Notes: generated by a model not told the origin, from the letters alone. Counted from the stretch's first letter, positions 25,526 to 34,175 are shown. The stretch is 64,000 nt of DNA from Georgenia sp. M64 (GCF_038049925.1 NZ_CP145809.1:3134599-3198598), one strand, 5' to 3'. Translations and numbers: made by a program.

Positions 25526-28216
25526 TCACCCGCCGCCGCCCAGCTCGGCACGTAGGCGCACGAGCAGGTCGGAGCGGCTCTGCGCCCCGAGCCGGCGCCG
25601 GATCCGCGCCACGTGGTGCTCGGCCGTGCGGGGGGAGATGTACAGGGTCTCGCCGATGTCGCGGTAGGTGCGCCCCGCGAGGACCATCGCGGCGACCTCA
25701 CGCTCCCGGTCGCTCAGCAGCGTCGAGACCCCGCCGCCACCCGCACCGGTCGGGGGTGGCGCCGCGCGGGGCGGGCCACCCGGCGTGGGTGGCGCAGCGT
25801 CGACCGGGCGGACGTCGACCGGGCGGACGTCGACCGGGCGGACGTCGACCGGATGGCGCGCCGTGCGGGCGAGCCGGTGGTCGATCCGCGTCGGCCCCCC
25901 GCCGGAGCTGCCGACCCCGGGGCCCGCCGCCGGCGCACCGGTCGGACCCGCGGCGGGTGCCGCCTCGGGGACCGTCGCACGGACGGGGTGCATGGCCCTG
26001 GCGCGGGCCAGGAGACGGCCCTGCTCGCGCCGGTCGTCGGCCCGCGCGGCGGCGTGACCGACGAGCCGGGCCCCCTCCCACACCATCCCCGCGCGGGCGA
26101 GCCCCTCGGCAGCCTCCTCCACCTCTGCGGCGTCGAAGGACCGTGCCAGGACCCGCACCCAGGCCCGGCCGGCCGGAGCCAGGGCCGCGGCGAGACGGTT
26201 CGTCGGCGCGGCCGCGACGACCGCGGCGGCGTGCGGACGCAGGTCCTGGGGGCGGTCGGCGAGGATCGCGGCCTGGACCGCACCCCAGTGCAGGGGGACC
26301 GCCCAGTGCGCGGGGCGGCCCAGCCGCTCCAGCAGCGCCCAGGCGTCGGTCAGGTGCGGCTCGAGGATCTCGGTGTCGCGCAGCCGGGCGGCACAGACGT
26401 GCAGCTCGGCGAGCGCCTGGATGGTGAACAGGTCCGAGGGGCAGCGCAGCAGCTGCTCCCGGGCGGCGCTCCACGCGCGCACCAGGGCGGCGGCGTCGTC
26501 GGCGCGTCGGGCCAGGCCGACGTCGAGGGTCAGCGCCAGGCACCGGTCGCGCCCGTCCAGGCGGTGCTCCCGCGCCTCCGCCAGAGCCGCCCGGGCGGGC
26601 GCGGGCTGGTCGCGCAGCATGGCCGTCCAGGACCGCACGAGGAGGAGGTGGGGTCGGACCGCGGCACCGCCCTGGCCGGCGCGCAGGGCGTCGTCGAGGA
26701 CGGTGCCCGCGAGCGGCGCCTCGGCGTTCTGCAGAGCGACGAGGGCGGCGAGGACCGCGGGGAGCTCGGGCAGCGGGGGCGGCGCCGCAGCCGAGCTGAG
26801 GGTGTCCGAGGCACGCAGGAGCAGGGCCAGGGCCCTCGTCGGGCTGCCCACCACCGAGCATCGCAGCCCCTCGGCCATGAGCCGGGTGGCCACCCCCACC
26901 GTGGTCGGCGACCCCACCACGCCCGCGAGCAGGCTCTCCGCGCCGTCGAGGTCGCCCGTGCCGAGCATGGTCACGGCGGCGACGGGCGCGGAGCTGCCCA
27001 CCCGTGGGCCCAGCCAGCGGTAGGCCTCCGCGCTGCGGACGAGCATGCCTCGGCGCGCCCAGACGGCGGCGGCGACGTCGACCGCGAGCACGGGCGGCTC
27101 GGGCCGCGAGAGCAGGTCGTCGACGAGCCGGGACGCGGCCTCCGTGTCCCCCGCCGCGGCCGCGGCACGGGCGCGACGGGCCGCCGTGAGGTCCTCCCCC
27201 GCACCGGCCGCCGCGGCGGCGCGGTAGAGGCCGGCCGCCTCCTCCGGCCGGTCGGAGACGAGGTCGTCACCGGCGCCGAGGAGCGCGTGGGCGAGGGCGG
27301 GGTGACGCACACCGGCGTCGGCGAGGTCGCGCGCGAGCGTGGACCCGATGGGCCGCCCCGCCTCGACGACGGTCTCCACGAGCCGGTGCCGCAGCGCGTG
27401 CTGGAGGTGCGGGTCCGTCCCGGCGAGCACCGCCGCGCCGACCAGTGGCACGCCGGTCGCGCCGCGCGCGAGCAGGCCCTCGTCCCGCGCGGCGTCAACG
27501 ACGGCTGAGCCGTGCTCGAGGACGGCCGGGGGCAGGACCGGGCCCGACAGGTCGAACCCGACCGCCAGGGCCAGGAGGAGCTCCTGCGTGGCGGGCTCGA
27601 GGTGGTCGAGCTCGACGCCGAGCCGGGTGGCCACCTCCGGCGGCACGACGGGGACGGGGAGCCGGCCGTGCTCCCACGCCTCCGCGACCCGGTGCATGAG
27701 CCACGGCAGGCCGGCGGTCGCGCGGTGCAGCTCGGCCACGGCCTCCGCCGGGAGGGCGACGCCGAGCACCTCCTCGGCGTACCGGGCGACCTCGGCGAGG
27801 CCGACCGGCCCGAGGACCACCCGGCGGCGCCGGGTGCCCATCGCGGCCAGGACCCGGTCGAGGTGGGATCGGCCCGGGCCGGGCCGGTGCGCGACGACGA
27901 GGTGGTGCGTGCCGGCGTGCGCGAGCCGGGTGAGCGCGTCGAGCTCGTCGTCGACGAGGAGGTGCGCGTCGTCGACGAGGACGGCGCCGCCCGGCGGGAC
28001 GTCGGCGCCGGCGGTCTCGGCCGTCCTCACGCCGGCGCCGTGCAGCCGTTCGGCGAGGGCGGCGAGCAGCACGCTCTTGCCCGAGCCGCCCGGGCCCGTG
28101 ATGCTCGCGAGGAGCAGCCCCGGCGCGTCCGCGAGACGGAGCAGGTCCTCGGCCTGGTCGTGCCGGGCGAGCGGCGGGACGCGGAGCGGAGGACGGGCGG
28201 TCGCCATCGCGGTCAC
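25526..28216 (-). CDS. STAND ATPase/LuxR-family transcriptional regulator (IniR/MalT-like)
   Basis: An 896-residue regulator. Walker A GPGGSGKS is at 41-48 and Walker B-like GGAVLVDDAHLL near 75-85; a winged-helix-like part and a long helical (TPR-like) sensor region follow. A low-complexity linker with (RPVDV) repeats leads to a C-terminal LuxR helix-turn-helix (LSDREREVAAMVLAGRTYRD, then ISPRTAEHHVARIRRRLG). MalT-type proteins of this plan bind an inducer and ATP, oligomerise and activate promoters; mycobacterial IniR, of similar size, controls iniBAC. GTG 28216 overlaps the Hsp70-like stop (GTGA); ATG 28207 is an alternative. It lies between the Hsp70-like and iniB-like genes and probably controls both units. 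Confidence 0.88.
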   Translation of the reverse strand: MTAMATARPPLRVPPLARHDQAEDLLRLADAPGLLLASITGPGGSGKSVLLAALAERLHGAGVRTAETAGADVPPGGAVLVDDAHLLVDDELDALTRLAHAGTHHLVVAHRPGPGRSHLDRVLAAMGTRRRRVVLGPVGLAEVARYAEEVLGVALPAEAVAELHRATAGLPWLMHRVAEAWEHGRLPVPVVPPEVATRLGVELDHLEPATQELLLALAVGFDLSGPVLPPAVLEHGSAVVDAARDEGLLARGATGVPLVGAAVLAGTDPHLQHALRHRLVETVVEAGRPIGSTLARDLADAGVRHPALAHALLGAGDDLVSDRPEEAAGLYRAAAAAGAGEDLTAARRARAAAAAGDTEAASRLVDDLLSRPEPPVLAVDVAAAVWARRGMLVRSAEAYRWLGPRVGSSAPVAAVTMLGTGDLDGAESLLAGVVGSPTTVGVATRLMAEGLRCSVVGSPTRALALLLRASDTLSSAAAPPPLPELPAVLAALVALQNAEAPLAGTVLDDALRAGQGGAAVRPHLLLVRSWTAMLRDQPAPARAALAEAREHRLDGRDRCLALTLDVGLARRADDAAALVRAWSAAREQLLRCPSDLFTIQALAELHVCAARLRDTEILEPHLTDAWALLERLGRPAHWAVPLHWGAVQAAILADRPQDLRPHAAAVVAAAPTNRLAAALAPAGRAWVRVLARSFDAAEVEEAAEGLARAGMVWEGARLVGHAAARADDRREQGRLLARARAMHPVRATVPEAAPAAGPTGAPAAGPGVGSSGGGPTRIDHRLARTARHPVDVRPVDVRPVDVRPVDAAPPTPGGPPRAAPPPTGAGGGGVSTLLSDREREVAAMVLAGRTYRDIGETLYISPRTAEHHVARIRRRLGAQSRSDLLVRLRAELGGGG
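25799..25852. repeat. 15-bp in-frame tandem repeat in the regulator gene
   Basis: Three exact copies and a partial fourth of GTCGACCGGGCGGAC encode VRPVD repeats in the linker just before the helix-turn-helix domain. The number of copies would change only the linker length. Confidence 0.9.
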
Positions 28217-30243
28217 CCGGCGGTCGGGGCGGCGGTGGGCTCGACGGGTGGGTCGGTGGGGTCGGGGGCCGGCTCGGTGGCGGGCGTGGTGGGGTCGGGG
28301 GCGGGGGTCGTCGGGTCCGGCGCGGGGGTCGTCGGGTCCGGGGCCGGCTCGGTCGGGTCCGGCGCGGGGGTCGTCGGGTCCGGGGCCGGCTCGGTCGGGT
28401 CCGGCGCGGGGGTCGTCGGGTCCGGGGCCGGCTCGGTCGGGTCCGGCGCGGGCGTCGTCGGGTCCGGTGCCGGCGTCGTCGGGTCCGGCGCCGGTGTCGT
28501 CGGGTCCGGTGCCGGTGTCGTCGGGTCCGGGGCCGGTGTCGTCGGGTCCGGGGCCGGCTCGGTCGGGTCCGTCGCCGGTGTCGTCGGCGTGGTCGGGTTC
28601 GTCGTGGGGCTGCCCGGCGTCGTCCCGGACGCGGTGGGGCCACCTGTCGGCCCGGGGGTCGCCGGCGCGGTCGGGGACTCGGGCGCGGCCAGCGGGGTCC
28701 CCGCGTGCTCCTCGACACCGGCGGCCGCGAGGAGTCGCGGAGTGCCGGGACCGGTCTCGCCCGCGGAGTCCGTACGTCCCCCGGCCCCCGTGCCGGCCGT
28801 GCCCGCCGTACCCGCGGTGCCCGGCGTCGTCGCGCCGGGTCCGGTCCCCTCGGCGTCGGTGCCGCCTGCGGGCGCCTCGGTCTGCCCGGCGGCCGCGGTC
28901 GCCGGCTTGCCGGGGAAGGGCAGGAGCGACAGGAAGGTGCCGCCCCCGGGCGCGCCGGGCTCGACCGGTGTCTGCCCGGCGACCGCGGTGACGACGACGA
29001 TGGTCGTCACCGCGGCGGCGACCGCCATGGCCCGCAGGCCGCGCCGACCGAGGAACATCACCCGGGTCAGGGCGCCGACGTCCATCGCCGCGACCGCCGG
29101 CGAGGACACCGTCACGAGCCCGGCCTGCGTCGCCGCCACAGGCTCGTCCTGCTCGGCCGGCGGGGCGGCCGGCTCCGGACGGGAGAGGGTGGCCGCGCCG
29201 AGGGCGGCCCCGCGCGCCGCGGCCGTCCCCGGCGCGTCCGCGACGACGACGGCCCGGTCGAGCGCCTCGCACACCCCCTGGACGACAGCGGGGACGCAGG
29301 CCGCGCCACCGACGAGGAGCACCTCGTCGACCTCCGCCAGACCCGCGGCGGCGAGGGTGTCGGTGAGCACCCGGACCGTCCGGGCCACCGGCTCGGCCAC
29401 GAGCGCGTCGAACTCCGAGCGCACGAGCCTGATGTGGCGCTCCCCGTCCGGCCCGGGCACGACGACATCGGTCTCGGGGTCCGCGCTCAGCGCCCGGGTC
29501 GCCCGCTCGCAGTCCGTCCGGAGCCGCGCCAGCTCGGAGCGGACGGCCGCGTCGTCGCGGTCGAGGGCACCGACGGCGGTGCCCACACCGGCCAGCACCC
29601 GGGAGAGGACCGCCTCGGTGAGGTCGGCGGTCCCGGTCGCCCCGTCGCGACCGGGACGCCCGACCGGCTCGAAGGAGCCGGGGCCCGTCCGGCGCACCAC
29701 GGCGGCGTCCGTGCCGCCGCCGACGTCGAGGACGGCGACGGTCGTGCCGTCGGGCAGGGCGCGCTGGGCCTCGAGCGCCCGGGCCGTCGCCACGGTGGTG
29801 GGCTCGAGGGTCGCGGCAGCCAGGCCGACACCGGCCAGCGACTCGCGCAGGAGGTCGGTGCGGTAGGGCCCCCACGTGGGCGGGTGGCAGAGGACGACGG
29901 CGGCCGGGGGCGCGCCCTCCTGCTCCTCGACGCGCTCGACGACGCGGCGCACGAGGGCGGCCAGGAGGTCCTCCGCACGCACGGCGATGTCCCCGAGGTG
30001 GACCGGGACGGGGTCGCCCACCCGCTCGACCAGCCCGACGCAGACCCGCTCCGGCGCGGTGTCACGCAGCTCGAGGGCCTCCTCGCCCACGACCGTGGTG
30101 CCGTCCTCGCGCAGGCCGATGGCCGCGGGGACCGCCGCACTCCCCCTGCCCAGCCCCACGACCTCCGGGGGCTCGTCCGTCTCGCGGCCCAACGCCGCTG
30201 TCACCGTGGTCGTCCCGACGTCGATGCCGAGGCCATAGCTCAT
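28213..30243 (-). CDS. Hsp70-like ATPase with membrane anchor and Pro/Thr repeat tail
   Basis: A 676-residue protein. Residues 1-355 form an actin/Hsp70-type ATPase: phosphate-1 GIDVGTTTVTAALG (6-19), phosphate-2 VAVLDVGGGTDAAVV (169-183), adenosine motif EVLLVGGAACVP (307-318). The Hsp70 substrate-binding domain is absent. In its place are a linker, one membrane helix (about 403-423, AMAVAAAVTTIVVVTAVAG) and an outside segment rich in Gly, Thr and Pro ending in about 13 seven-residue TTPAPDP/TEPAPDP repeats. ATG 30243 has GGAGG eight bases before. Thus the ATPase faces the cytoplasm and the repeats probably span the cell wall. It heads the unit with the LuxR regulator. Role unknown; sensing or scaffolding of the envelope is inferred. 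Confidence 0.87.
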   Translation of the reverse strand: MSYGLGIDVGTTTVTAALGRETDEPPEVVGLGRGSAAVPAAIGLREDGTTVVGEEALELRDTAPERVCVGLVERVGDPVPVHLGDIAVRAEDLLAALVRRVVERVEEQEGAPPAAVVLCHPPTWGPYRTDLLRESLAGVGLAAATLEPTTVATARALEAQRALPDGTTVAVLDVGGGTDAAVVRRTGPGSFEPVGRPGRDGATGTADLTEAVLSRVLAGVGTAVGALDRDDAAVRSELARLRTDCERATRALSADPETDVVVPGPDGERHIRLVRSEFDALVAEPVARTVRVLTDTLAAAGLAEVDEVLLVGGAACVPAVVQGVCEALDRAVVVADAPGTAAARGAALGAATLSRPEPAAPPAEQDEPVAATQAGLVTVSSPAVAAMDVGALTRVMFLGRRGLRAMAVAAAVTTIVVVTAVAGQTPVEPGAPGGGTFLSLLPFPGKPATAAAGQTEAPAGGTDAEGTGPGATTPGTAGTAGTAGTGAGGRTDSAGETGPGTPRLLAAAGVEEHAGTPLAAPESPTAPATPGPTGGPTASGTTPGSPTTNPTTPTTPATDPTEPAPDPTTPAPDPTTPAPDPTTPAPDPTTPAPDPTTPAPDPTEPAPDPTTPAPDPTEPAPDPTTPAPDPTEPAPDPTTPAPDPTTPAPDPTTPATEPAPDPTDPPVEPTAAPTAG
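28257..28572. repeat. 21-bp in-frame repeats encoding the Pro/Thr tail of the Hsp70-like protein
   Basis: About 13 contiguous 21-bp units, with GTCGGGTCCGGGGCCGG-type sequence, encode TTPAPDP or TEPAPDP. TT and TE versions alternate in the first part as read on the plus strand, so a 42-bp higher-order unit has been duplicated. Copy number is likely to vary and short-read assemblies may be wrong here. Confidence 0.9.
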
Positions 30244-30294
30244 GAGCAAGTCCTCCGAGCCTTCCGGCTCATCAGCCCCCCTGCTCCGTTGTCG

Positions 30295-30333
30295 AGGTTA
30301 GAGCGGTACGGCCGTCACCGCTAGGGGTAGCGG
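30295..30333 (-). promoter_or_regulatory. Putative promoter/operator of the Hsp70-LuxR unit with CCGCTAGGGGTAGCGG palindrome
   Basis: A perfect inverted repeat CCGCTA-GGGG-TAGCGG covers 30318-30333. On the minus strand the -10 hexamer TAACCT (30300-30295) lies 17 bp downstream of TAGCGG (30323-30318), so the palindrome overlaps the -35 position. The left half, CCGCTAGGGG, matches CCGTTAGGGG upstream of the iniB-like gene. Autoregulation by the LuxR-type protein is a reasonable inference. Confidence 0.5.
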
Positions 30334-30471
30334 GTCCGAAGAACCGGGCTCTACCGGACGGCCGCCCCCTGTGATACGGGCGAAAATTGTCGCGAACCGC
30401 CCCGGACAGCAACGCCGCAGGTGGGGAGGGCGAGGGTGGTACCAGACCGCGCGCGCCCGGGAACGGGTCTC

Positions 30472-30477
30472 TACCCT
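30472..30477 (+). promoter_or_regulatory. -10 hexamer of a leaderless promoter for the Maf gene
   Basis: TACCCT starts 13 bp before the GTG at 30485. There is no Shine-Dalgarno sequence. Confidence 0.5.
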
Positions 30478-30484
30478 GGGCGCG

Positions 30485-31117
30485 GTGACCACCCTGCTCC
30501 TGGCCTCCGCCTCCCCCGCACGCCTCGCCACCCTGCGCTCCGCGGGCGTGCGTCCCGACGTCCGCGTCTCCGACGTCGACGAGCCCGCGGTGCTCGCAAC
30601 GGCCGTGCTGGACGCCGGCGGGACGATGCCCGCCGCCGAGCAGGTGCTCGTGCTCGCCCGGGCCAAGGCCGAGGACGTCGCCTCGCACGCGCCCTCCACG
30701 GACGTCGTCCTGGGGTGTGACTCCATGCTCGAGCTGGACGACGGGTCGGGCCCCGACGTCCTCGGCAAGCCGGCCGACGCCGCGGACGCCGTCGCCCGCT
30801 GGCGCCGGATGCGCGGCCGGTCCGGTGTCCTCCACACCGGGCACTGGCTCGTCCGTCCGGGCGACGGGGAGGCGGGTGGGACGTCCTCGACCGTCGTGCA
30901 CTTCGCGGACCTCACCGACGAGGAGATCGAGGCCTACGTGGCCACCGGCGAGCCGCTCGCCGTCGCGGGGGCGTTCACCGTGGACGGCCTGGGCGGGGCG
31001 TTCGTCACGGCGATCGAGGGCGACTACCACGGCGTCGTCGGCGTGAGCCTGCCCCTCGTCCGGGTCCTGCTGGCGGAGCTGGGCCTGGCGTGGACGGACC
31101 TCTGGGCGCCGCGGTAG
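30485..31117 (+). CDS. maf: Maf-like nucleoside triphosphate pyrophosphatase
   Basis: A 210-residue cytoplasmic house-cleaning enzyme that hydrolyses non-canonical or modified nucleoside triphosphates to monophosphates. The N-terminus LLLASASPARLATLRSAGV carries the Maf S-x-S/A-x-x-R motif, then LARAKAEDVA, DVVLGCDSML with the catalytic Asp, GKPADAADAVARWRRMRGRSGVLHTG (GKPADAADAVARWRRM in part) and VAGAFTVDGLGGAFVTAIEG as expected. I took GTG 30485 because a -10 hexamer lies 13 bp upstream; the frame extends upstream without family similarity. Often it lies near accBC in actinobacteria, as here. Confidence 0.93.
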   Translation: MTTLLLASASPARLATLRSAGVRPDVRVSDVDEPAVLATAVLDAGGTMPAAEQVLVLARAKAEDVASHAPSTDVVLGCDSMLELDDGSGPDVLGKPADAADAVARWRRMRGRSGVLHTGHWLVRPGDGEAGGTSSTVVHFADLTDEEIEAYVATGEPLAVAGAFTVDGLGGAFVTAIEGDYHGVVGVSLPLVRVLLAELGLAWTDLWAPR

Positions 31118-31134
31118 CCCCGCCGGCGGTCCCC

Positions 31135-31156
31135 GCACCGGCGCCTGCGCCGGTGC
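31135..31156. terminator. Bidirectional hairpin terminator between maf and the uracil-DNA glycosylase gene
   Basis: A perfect 9-bp stem (GCACCGGCG and CGCCGGTGC) with a CCTG loop sits in the 42-bp gap between two convergent genes. Confidence 0.7.
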
Positions 31157-31159
31157 CCG

Positions 31160-32017
31160 TCACAGCCGGGCGATGACCGCGTCGAGCATCTCCTCGGTGA
31201 GCCGTCCGGTGAAGGTGTTCTGCTGGCTGACGTGGTAGCTGCCGTGCAGACGCAGGGTCCGGCCCTCGGGCGTGCGCAGCTCGGTCCGCGCGTCGTGGCC
31301 GAACCTGGGCCGCGGCCGCGGCACCTCCCAGCCGAGGCGCCGCGCCGCGGCGAGGGTCGCGTCCCAGCCGATGGCACCGAGCGCGAGGAGCGAGCGCAGC
31401 CCCGGTGCGGCCAGCTCGAGGTCGCGGTCGAGCCAGTGCCCGCAGGTGGCGCGCTCGAGCGGGGTGGGCCGGTTCGCGGGCGGGGCGCAGCGCACGGCGG
31501 CGACGATGCGCACGCCGGTCAGCTCGAGGCCGTCACCCGCGGCGGTGCTGGTGGGGCGGCTGGCGTAGCCGGCCCGGTGCAGGGCGGCGTAGATCCAGTC
31601 GCCGCTGCGGTCGCCGGTGAACATCCGCCCCGTGCGGTTGGTTCCGTTCGCCGCGGGCGCGAGCCCCACGACGAGCACCTGCGGCCGAGGGTCGCCGAAC
31701 CCGGGCCCCGGACGCCCCCAGTACGGCTGGTCGGCGAACGCGGCCCGGCGCCCGGCCGTGGCCACCTCCTCCCGCCAGGCGACCAGTCGCGGGCACGCCC
31801 GGCAGACCGAGACGCGGGCGTCGAGGGCGGCGACGTCCCCCGCGCCGCTGGCGAGGGCCGCGACCTGGGCCTCGTCGCGCGCGACGGGCGTGCCGGGGAG
31901 CGCGGGGTCCCCGGGCCAGCCCGTCCCCGGCGGGACGGGCGAGGTGAACCGTTGACCGGTGATCGGGTGGGGGCGCGGCGGGACCTCGGGCACCACCCCA
32001 TGCTGCCCGCTCCGCAC
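31160..32017 (-). CDS. Uracil-DNA glycosylase, family 5 (UdgB-like)
   Basis: A 285-residue DNA repair enzyme that removes uracil and other deaminated bases. The motif [20 protein letters not shown] is the family-5 active-site loop GLAPA with a non-acidic residue where families 1 and 4 have Asp or Glu, and [16 protein letters not shown] is the second motif. Cys residues in [15 protein letters not shown] and CGHW could hold a 4Fe-4S cluster as in families 4 and 5. The start is uncertain: GTG 32017 is the longest, and internal GTG codons about 20 bases on are alternatives. Confidence 0.87.
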   Translation of the reverse strand: MRSGQHGVVPEVPPRPHPITGQRFTSPVPPGTGWPGDPALPGTPVARDEAQVAALASGAGDVAALDARVSVCRACPRLVAWREEVATAGRRAAFADQPYWGRPGPGFGDPRPQVLVVGLAPAANGTNRTGRMFTGDRSGDWIYAALHRAGYASRPTSTAAGDGLELTGVRIVAAVRCAPPANRPTPLERATCGHWLDRDLELAAPGLRSLLALGAIGWDATLAAARRLGWEVPRPRPRFGHDARTELRTPEGRTLRLHGSYHVSQQNTFTGRLTEEMLDAVIARL

Positions 32018-32021
32018 CGCT

Positions 32022-32098
32022 CACGCCCGGCGCACCTCCGCGCGGGACGGTCCCTTCCGGACCGCCCACGCCCCGGCGCACCTCTCCGCGGGACGGTG
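32022..32098. repeat. Imperfect 30-bp direct repeat upstream of the acyl-CoA carboxylase gene
   Basis: Copy one is 32022-32051 and copy two is 32068-32098. Both read CACGCCC(C)GGCGCACCTC with a following CCGCGGGACGGT and small insertions. They lie about 46 bp apart, next to the start of the uracil-DNA glycosylase gene. Confidence 0.8.
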
Positions 32099-32153
32099 TT
32101 TGTCCGGGTGCTACGAAGGTCACCGTCCCGGGCCGTCGAGACCTCCCGGTTGT

Positions 32154-32170
32154 TTGTGAACATCCCACAA
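32154..32170. promoter_or_regulatory. TTGTG-N7-CACAA palindrome, candidate operator
   Basis: TTGTG (32154-32158) and CACAA (32166-32170) form a perfect inverted repeat, with nested TGAAC/GTTCA arms (32157-32161 and 32171-32175). It is AT-rich against the background and about 60 bp upstream of the putative -35. A regulator of lipid or acyl-CoA metabolism could bind it; none is identified. Confidence 0.45.
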
Positions 32171-32226
32171 GTTCATTTCGGCTCGCTTGCGGGGATGGAC
32201 AGACTTCCGCACGCACGCGGGTCCGG

Positions 32227-32257
32227 TTGTGAGGCGCACGGCCCCCGCGGCTAACGT
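32227..32257 (+). promoter_or_regulatory. Putative promoter of the acyl-CoA carboxylase gene
   Basis: TTGTGA (32227-32232) and TAACGT (32252-32257) are separated by 19 bp, and the ATG at 32340 follows with its own RBS, giving a leader of about 75 bases. Confidence 0.5.
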
Positions 32258-32339
32258 GAGCCGGTCAGGGAGCACGGAACCCGCGGGACGCCCCGTCGTG
32301 CTGCGCCGCCCCCCGGGGCCCGATCGACCAGGAGAGCAG

Positions 32340-34175
32340 ATGACGAGCACCGTGAGCCAGCCGGCCGAGCGCCGGCTCACCAAGGTGCTCATCGCCAACC
32401 GCGGCGAGATCGCGGTGCGCGTCGCCCGGGCCTGCGCCGACGCCGGCATCGCCACCGTCGCGGTCTACGCCGACACCGACCGTGACGCCCTGCACGTCAC
32501 GCTCGCCGACGAGGCCTTCGCCCTGGGCGGGATGCGCGCCGCCGAGACCTACCTCGACGCCGGCAAGCTCCTCGACGTCGCCCGCCGCTGCGGCGCCGAC
32601 GCCGTCCACCCCGGGTACGGGTTCCTCTCCGAGAACGCCGACTTCGCGCGCGCCGTCGAGGCCGCCGGCCTGGTGTGGATCGGCCCGCCGCCGTCGGCGA
32701 TCGAGGCGCTGGGGGACAAGGTCACCGCCCGGCACATCGCCCAGCGCGTGGGCGCCCCGCTCGTGCCCGGCACGTCCGACCCCGTCACGGGCCCGGACGA
32801 GGTCCTCGCGTTCGCCGACGCGCACGGCCTCCCGGTGGCCATCAAGGCGGCGTACGGCGGCGGCGGTCGCGGGCTCAAGGTCGCCCGGAGCCGGGAGCAG
32901 ATCCCCGAGCTCTTCGACTCCGCCGTGCGCGAGGCGACGGCGGCGTTCGGGCGCGGCGAGTGCTTCGTCGAGCGCTTCCTCGACCGTCCCCGCCACGTGG
33001 AGACCCAGTGCCTCGCCGACGCGCACGGCACCGTGGTGGTGGTCTCGACCCGTGACTGCTCCCTCCAGCGCCGCCACCAGAAGCTCGTCGAGGAGGCGCC
33101 GGCACCGTTCCTCACGGCCGAGCAGGAGAGCAGCCTCGTCACGGCCTCCCGGGCGATCCTGCGCGAGGCCGGCTACGTCGGCGCCGGCACGTGCGAGTTC
33201 CTCGTCGGGACGGACGGGACCATCTCCTTCCTCGAGGTCAACACCCGCCTCCAGGTCGAGCACCCGGTCACCGAGGAGGTCTCGGGCATCGACCTCGTGC
33301 GCGAGCAGCTGCGCATCGCCGCCGGCGAGCCGCTCGGCTACGACGAGGTCGCCGTCCGCGGCCACAGCATCGAGCTGCGGATCAACGGCGAGGACCCGGC
33401 CTCGGGCTTCATGCCGGCACAGGGGACGATCAGCTCCCTGACGTGGCCGAGCGGCCCGGGTGTGCGGGTGGACTCCGGGGTGGTGGCCGGCGACGCCGTC
33501 TCCGGCGCCTTCGACTCCATGCTCGCCAAGATCATCGTCACCGGCGCGACCCGCACCCAGGCCATCGAGCGGGCGCGGCGGGCGCTGCGCGAGGCCGAGG
33601 TGGTCGGGCTGCCGACCGTGCTGCCGTTCCACCGCGGCGTGCTCGCCGAGCCCGACTTCGTCGCCGCGGACGGGGCGGACTCCTTCCGGGTGCACACCAC
33701 CTGGATCGAGACCGACTACGCCGAGCGCCTGCGGGCCCTGCCCTCCACCCGTACGCAGCCCTCCCCCGCCGCGGCCGAGGAGGAGGCGCCCGCGACCGAG
33801 CGGGTCGTCGTCGAGGTCGGCGGCAAGCGCCTCGAGGTGGTCATCCCCGCCGCGCTGGGCATCTCCGCCTCCCGGGGCGCGGGCCGCCGGCCGCTGCGAC
33901 GCACCGCGCGCGCCACGGCGGGCCCCGGCACCAACGGCAAGGGCCTGACCTCACCGATGCAGGGCACGATCGTCAAGGTCGCGGTCGCCGACGGCGAGAT
34001 CGTCGCCGCGGGGGACCTCGTGGTCGTGCTGGAGGCGATGAAGATGGAGCAGCCGCTCCTCGCCCACCGGGCCGGCCGCGTGCACTCGATGAGCGCCGCG
34101 GTGGGGCAGAACGTCACCAGCGGCGCCGTCATCTGCCAGATCGACCCCCTCGACGACGGCGACAGCACGGACTGA
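32340..34175 (+). CDS. accA3: Acetyl-/propionyl-CoA carboxylase alpha subunit (biotin carboxylase + BCCP)
   Basis: A 611-residue biotin-dependent carboxylase subunit. It joins a biotin carboxylase ([16 protein letters not shown] at the start, ATP-grasp loop [28 protein letters not shown]) with a C-terminal biotin carboxyl carrier domain in which Lys568 of EAMKMEQP is biotinylated. It carboxylates biotin with bicarbonate and ATP and works with separate beta subunits, not present here, to make malonyl-CoA and/or methylmalonyl-CoA. ATG 32340 is preceded by AGGAGAG. The choice between acetyl- and propionyl-CoA lies in the beta subunit. The gene symbol follows the mycobacterial AccA3 usage. Confidence 0.93.
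   Translation: MTSTVSQPAERRLTKVLIANRGEIAVRVARACADAGIATVAVYADTDRDALHVTLADEAFALGGMRAAETYLDAGKLLDVARRCGADAVHPGYGFLSENADFARAVEAAGLVWIGPPPSAIEALGDKVTARHIAQRVGAPLVPGTSDPVTGPDEVLAFADAHGLPVAIKAAYGGGGRGLKVARSREQIPELFDSAVREATAAFGRGECFVERFLDRPRHVETQCLADAHGTVVVVSTRDCSLQRRHQKLVEEAPAPFLTAEQESSLVTASRAILREAGYVGAGTCEFLVGTDGTISFLEVNTRLQVEHPVTEEVSGIDLVREQLRIAAGEPLGYDEVAVRGHSIELRINGEDPASGFMPAQGTISSLTWPSGPGVRVDSGVVAGDAVSGAFDSMLAKIIVTGATRTQAIERARRALREAEVVGLPTVLPFHRGVLAEPDFVAADGADSFRVHTTWIETDYAERLRALPSTRTQPSPAAAEEEAPATERVVVEVGGKRLEVVIPAALGISASRGAGRRPLRRTARATAGPGTNGKGLTSPMQGTIVKVAVADGEIVAAGDLVVVLEAMKMEQPLLAHRAGRVHSMSAAVGQNVTSGAVICQIDPLDDGDSTD

Larger units (their letters stand above)
32018..32339. other. Divergent intergenic region upstream of the acyl-CoA carboxylase gene
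   Basis: 322 bp with no gene. It holds an imperfect 30-bp direct repeat (32022-32098), a TTGTG/CACAA palindrome (32154-32170), a promoter-like pair (32227-32257) and an RBS AGGAGAG just before 32340. Confidence 0.6.

Noticed and set aside
28217-29875. Upstream extension of the LuxR regulator frame by more than 550 codons
   Set aside because: It only shadows the Hsp70-like gene on the same strand; the GTG at 28216 overlapping the stop is the better start.
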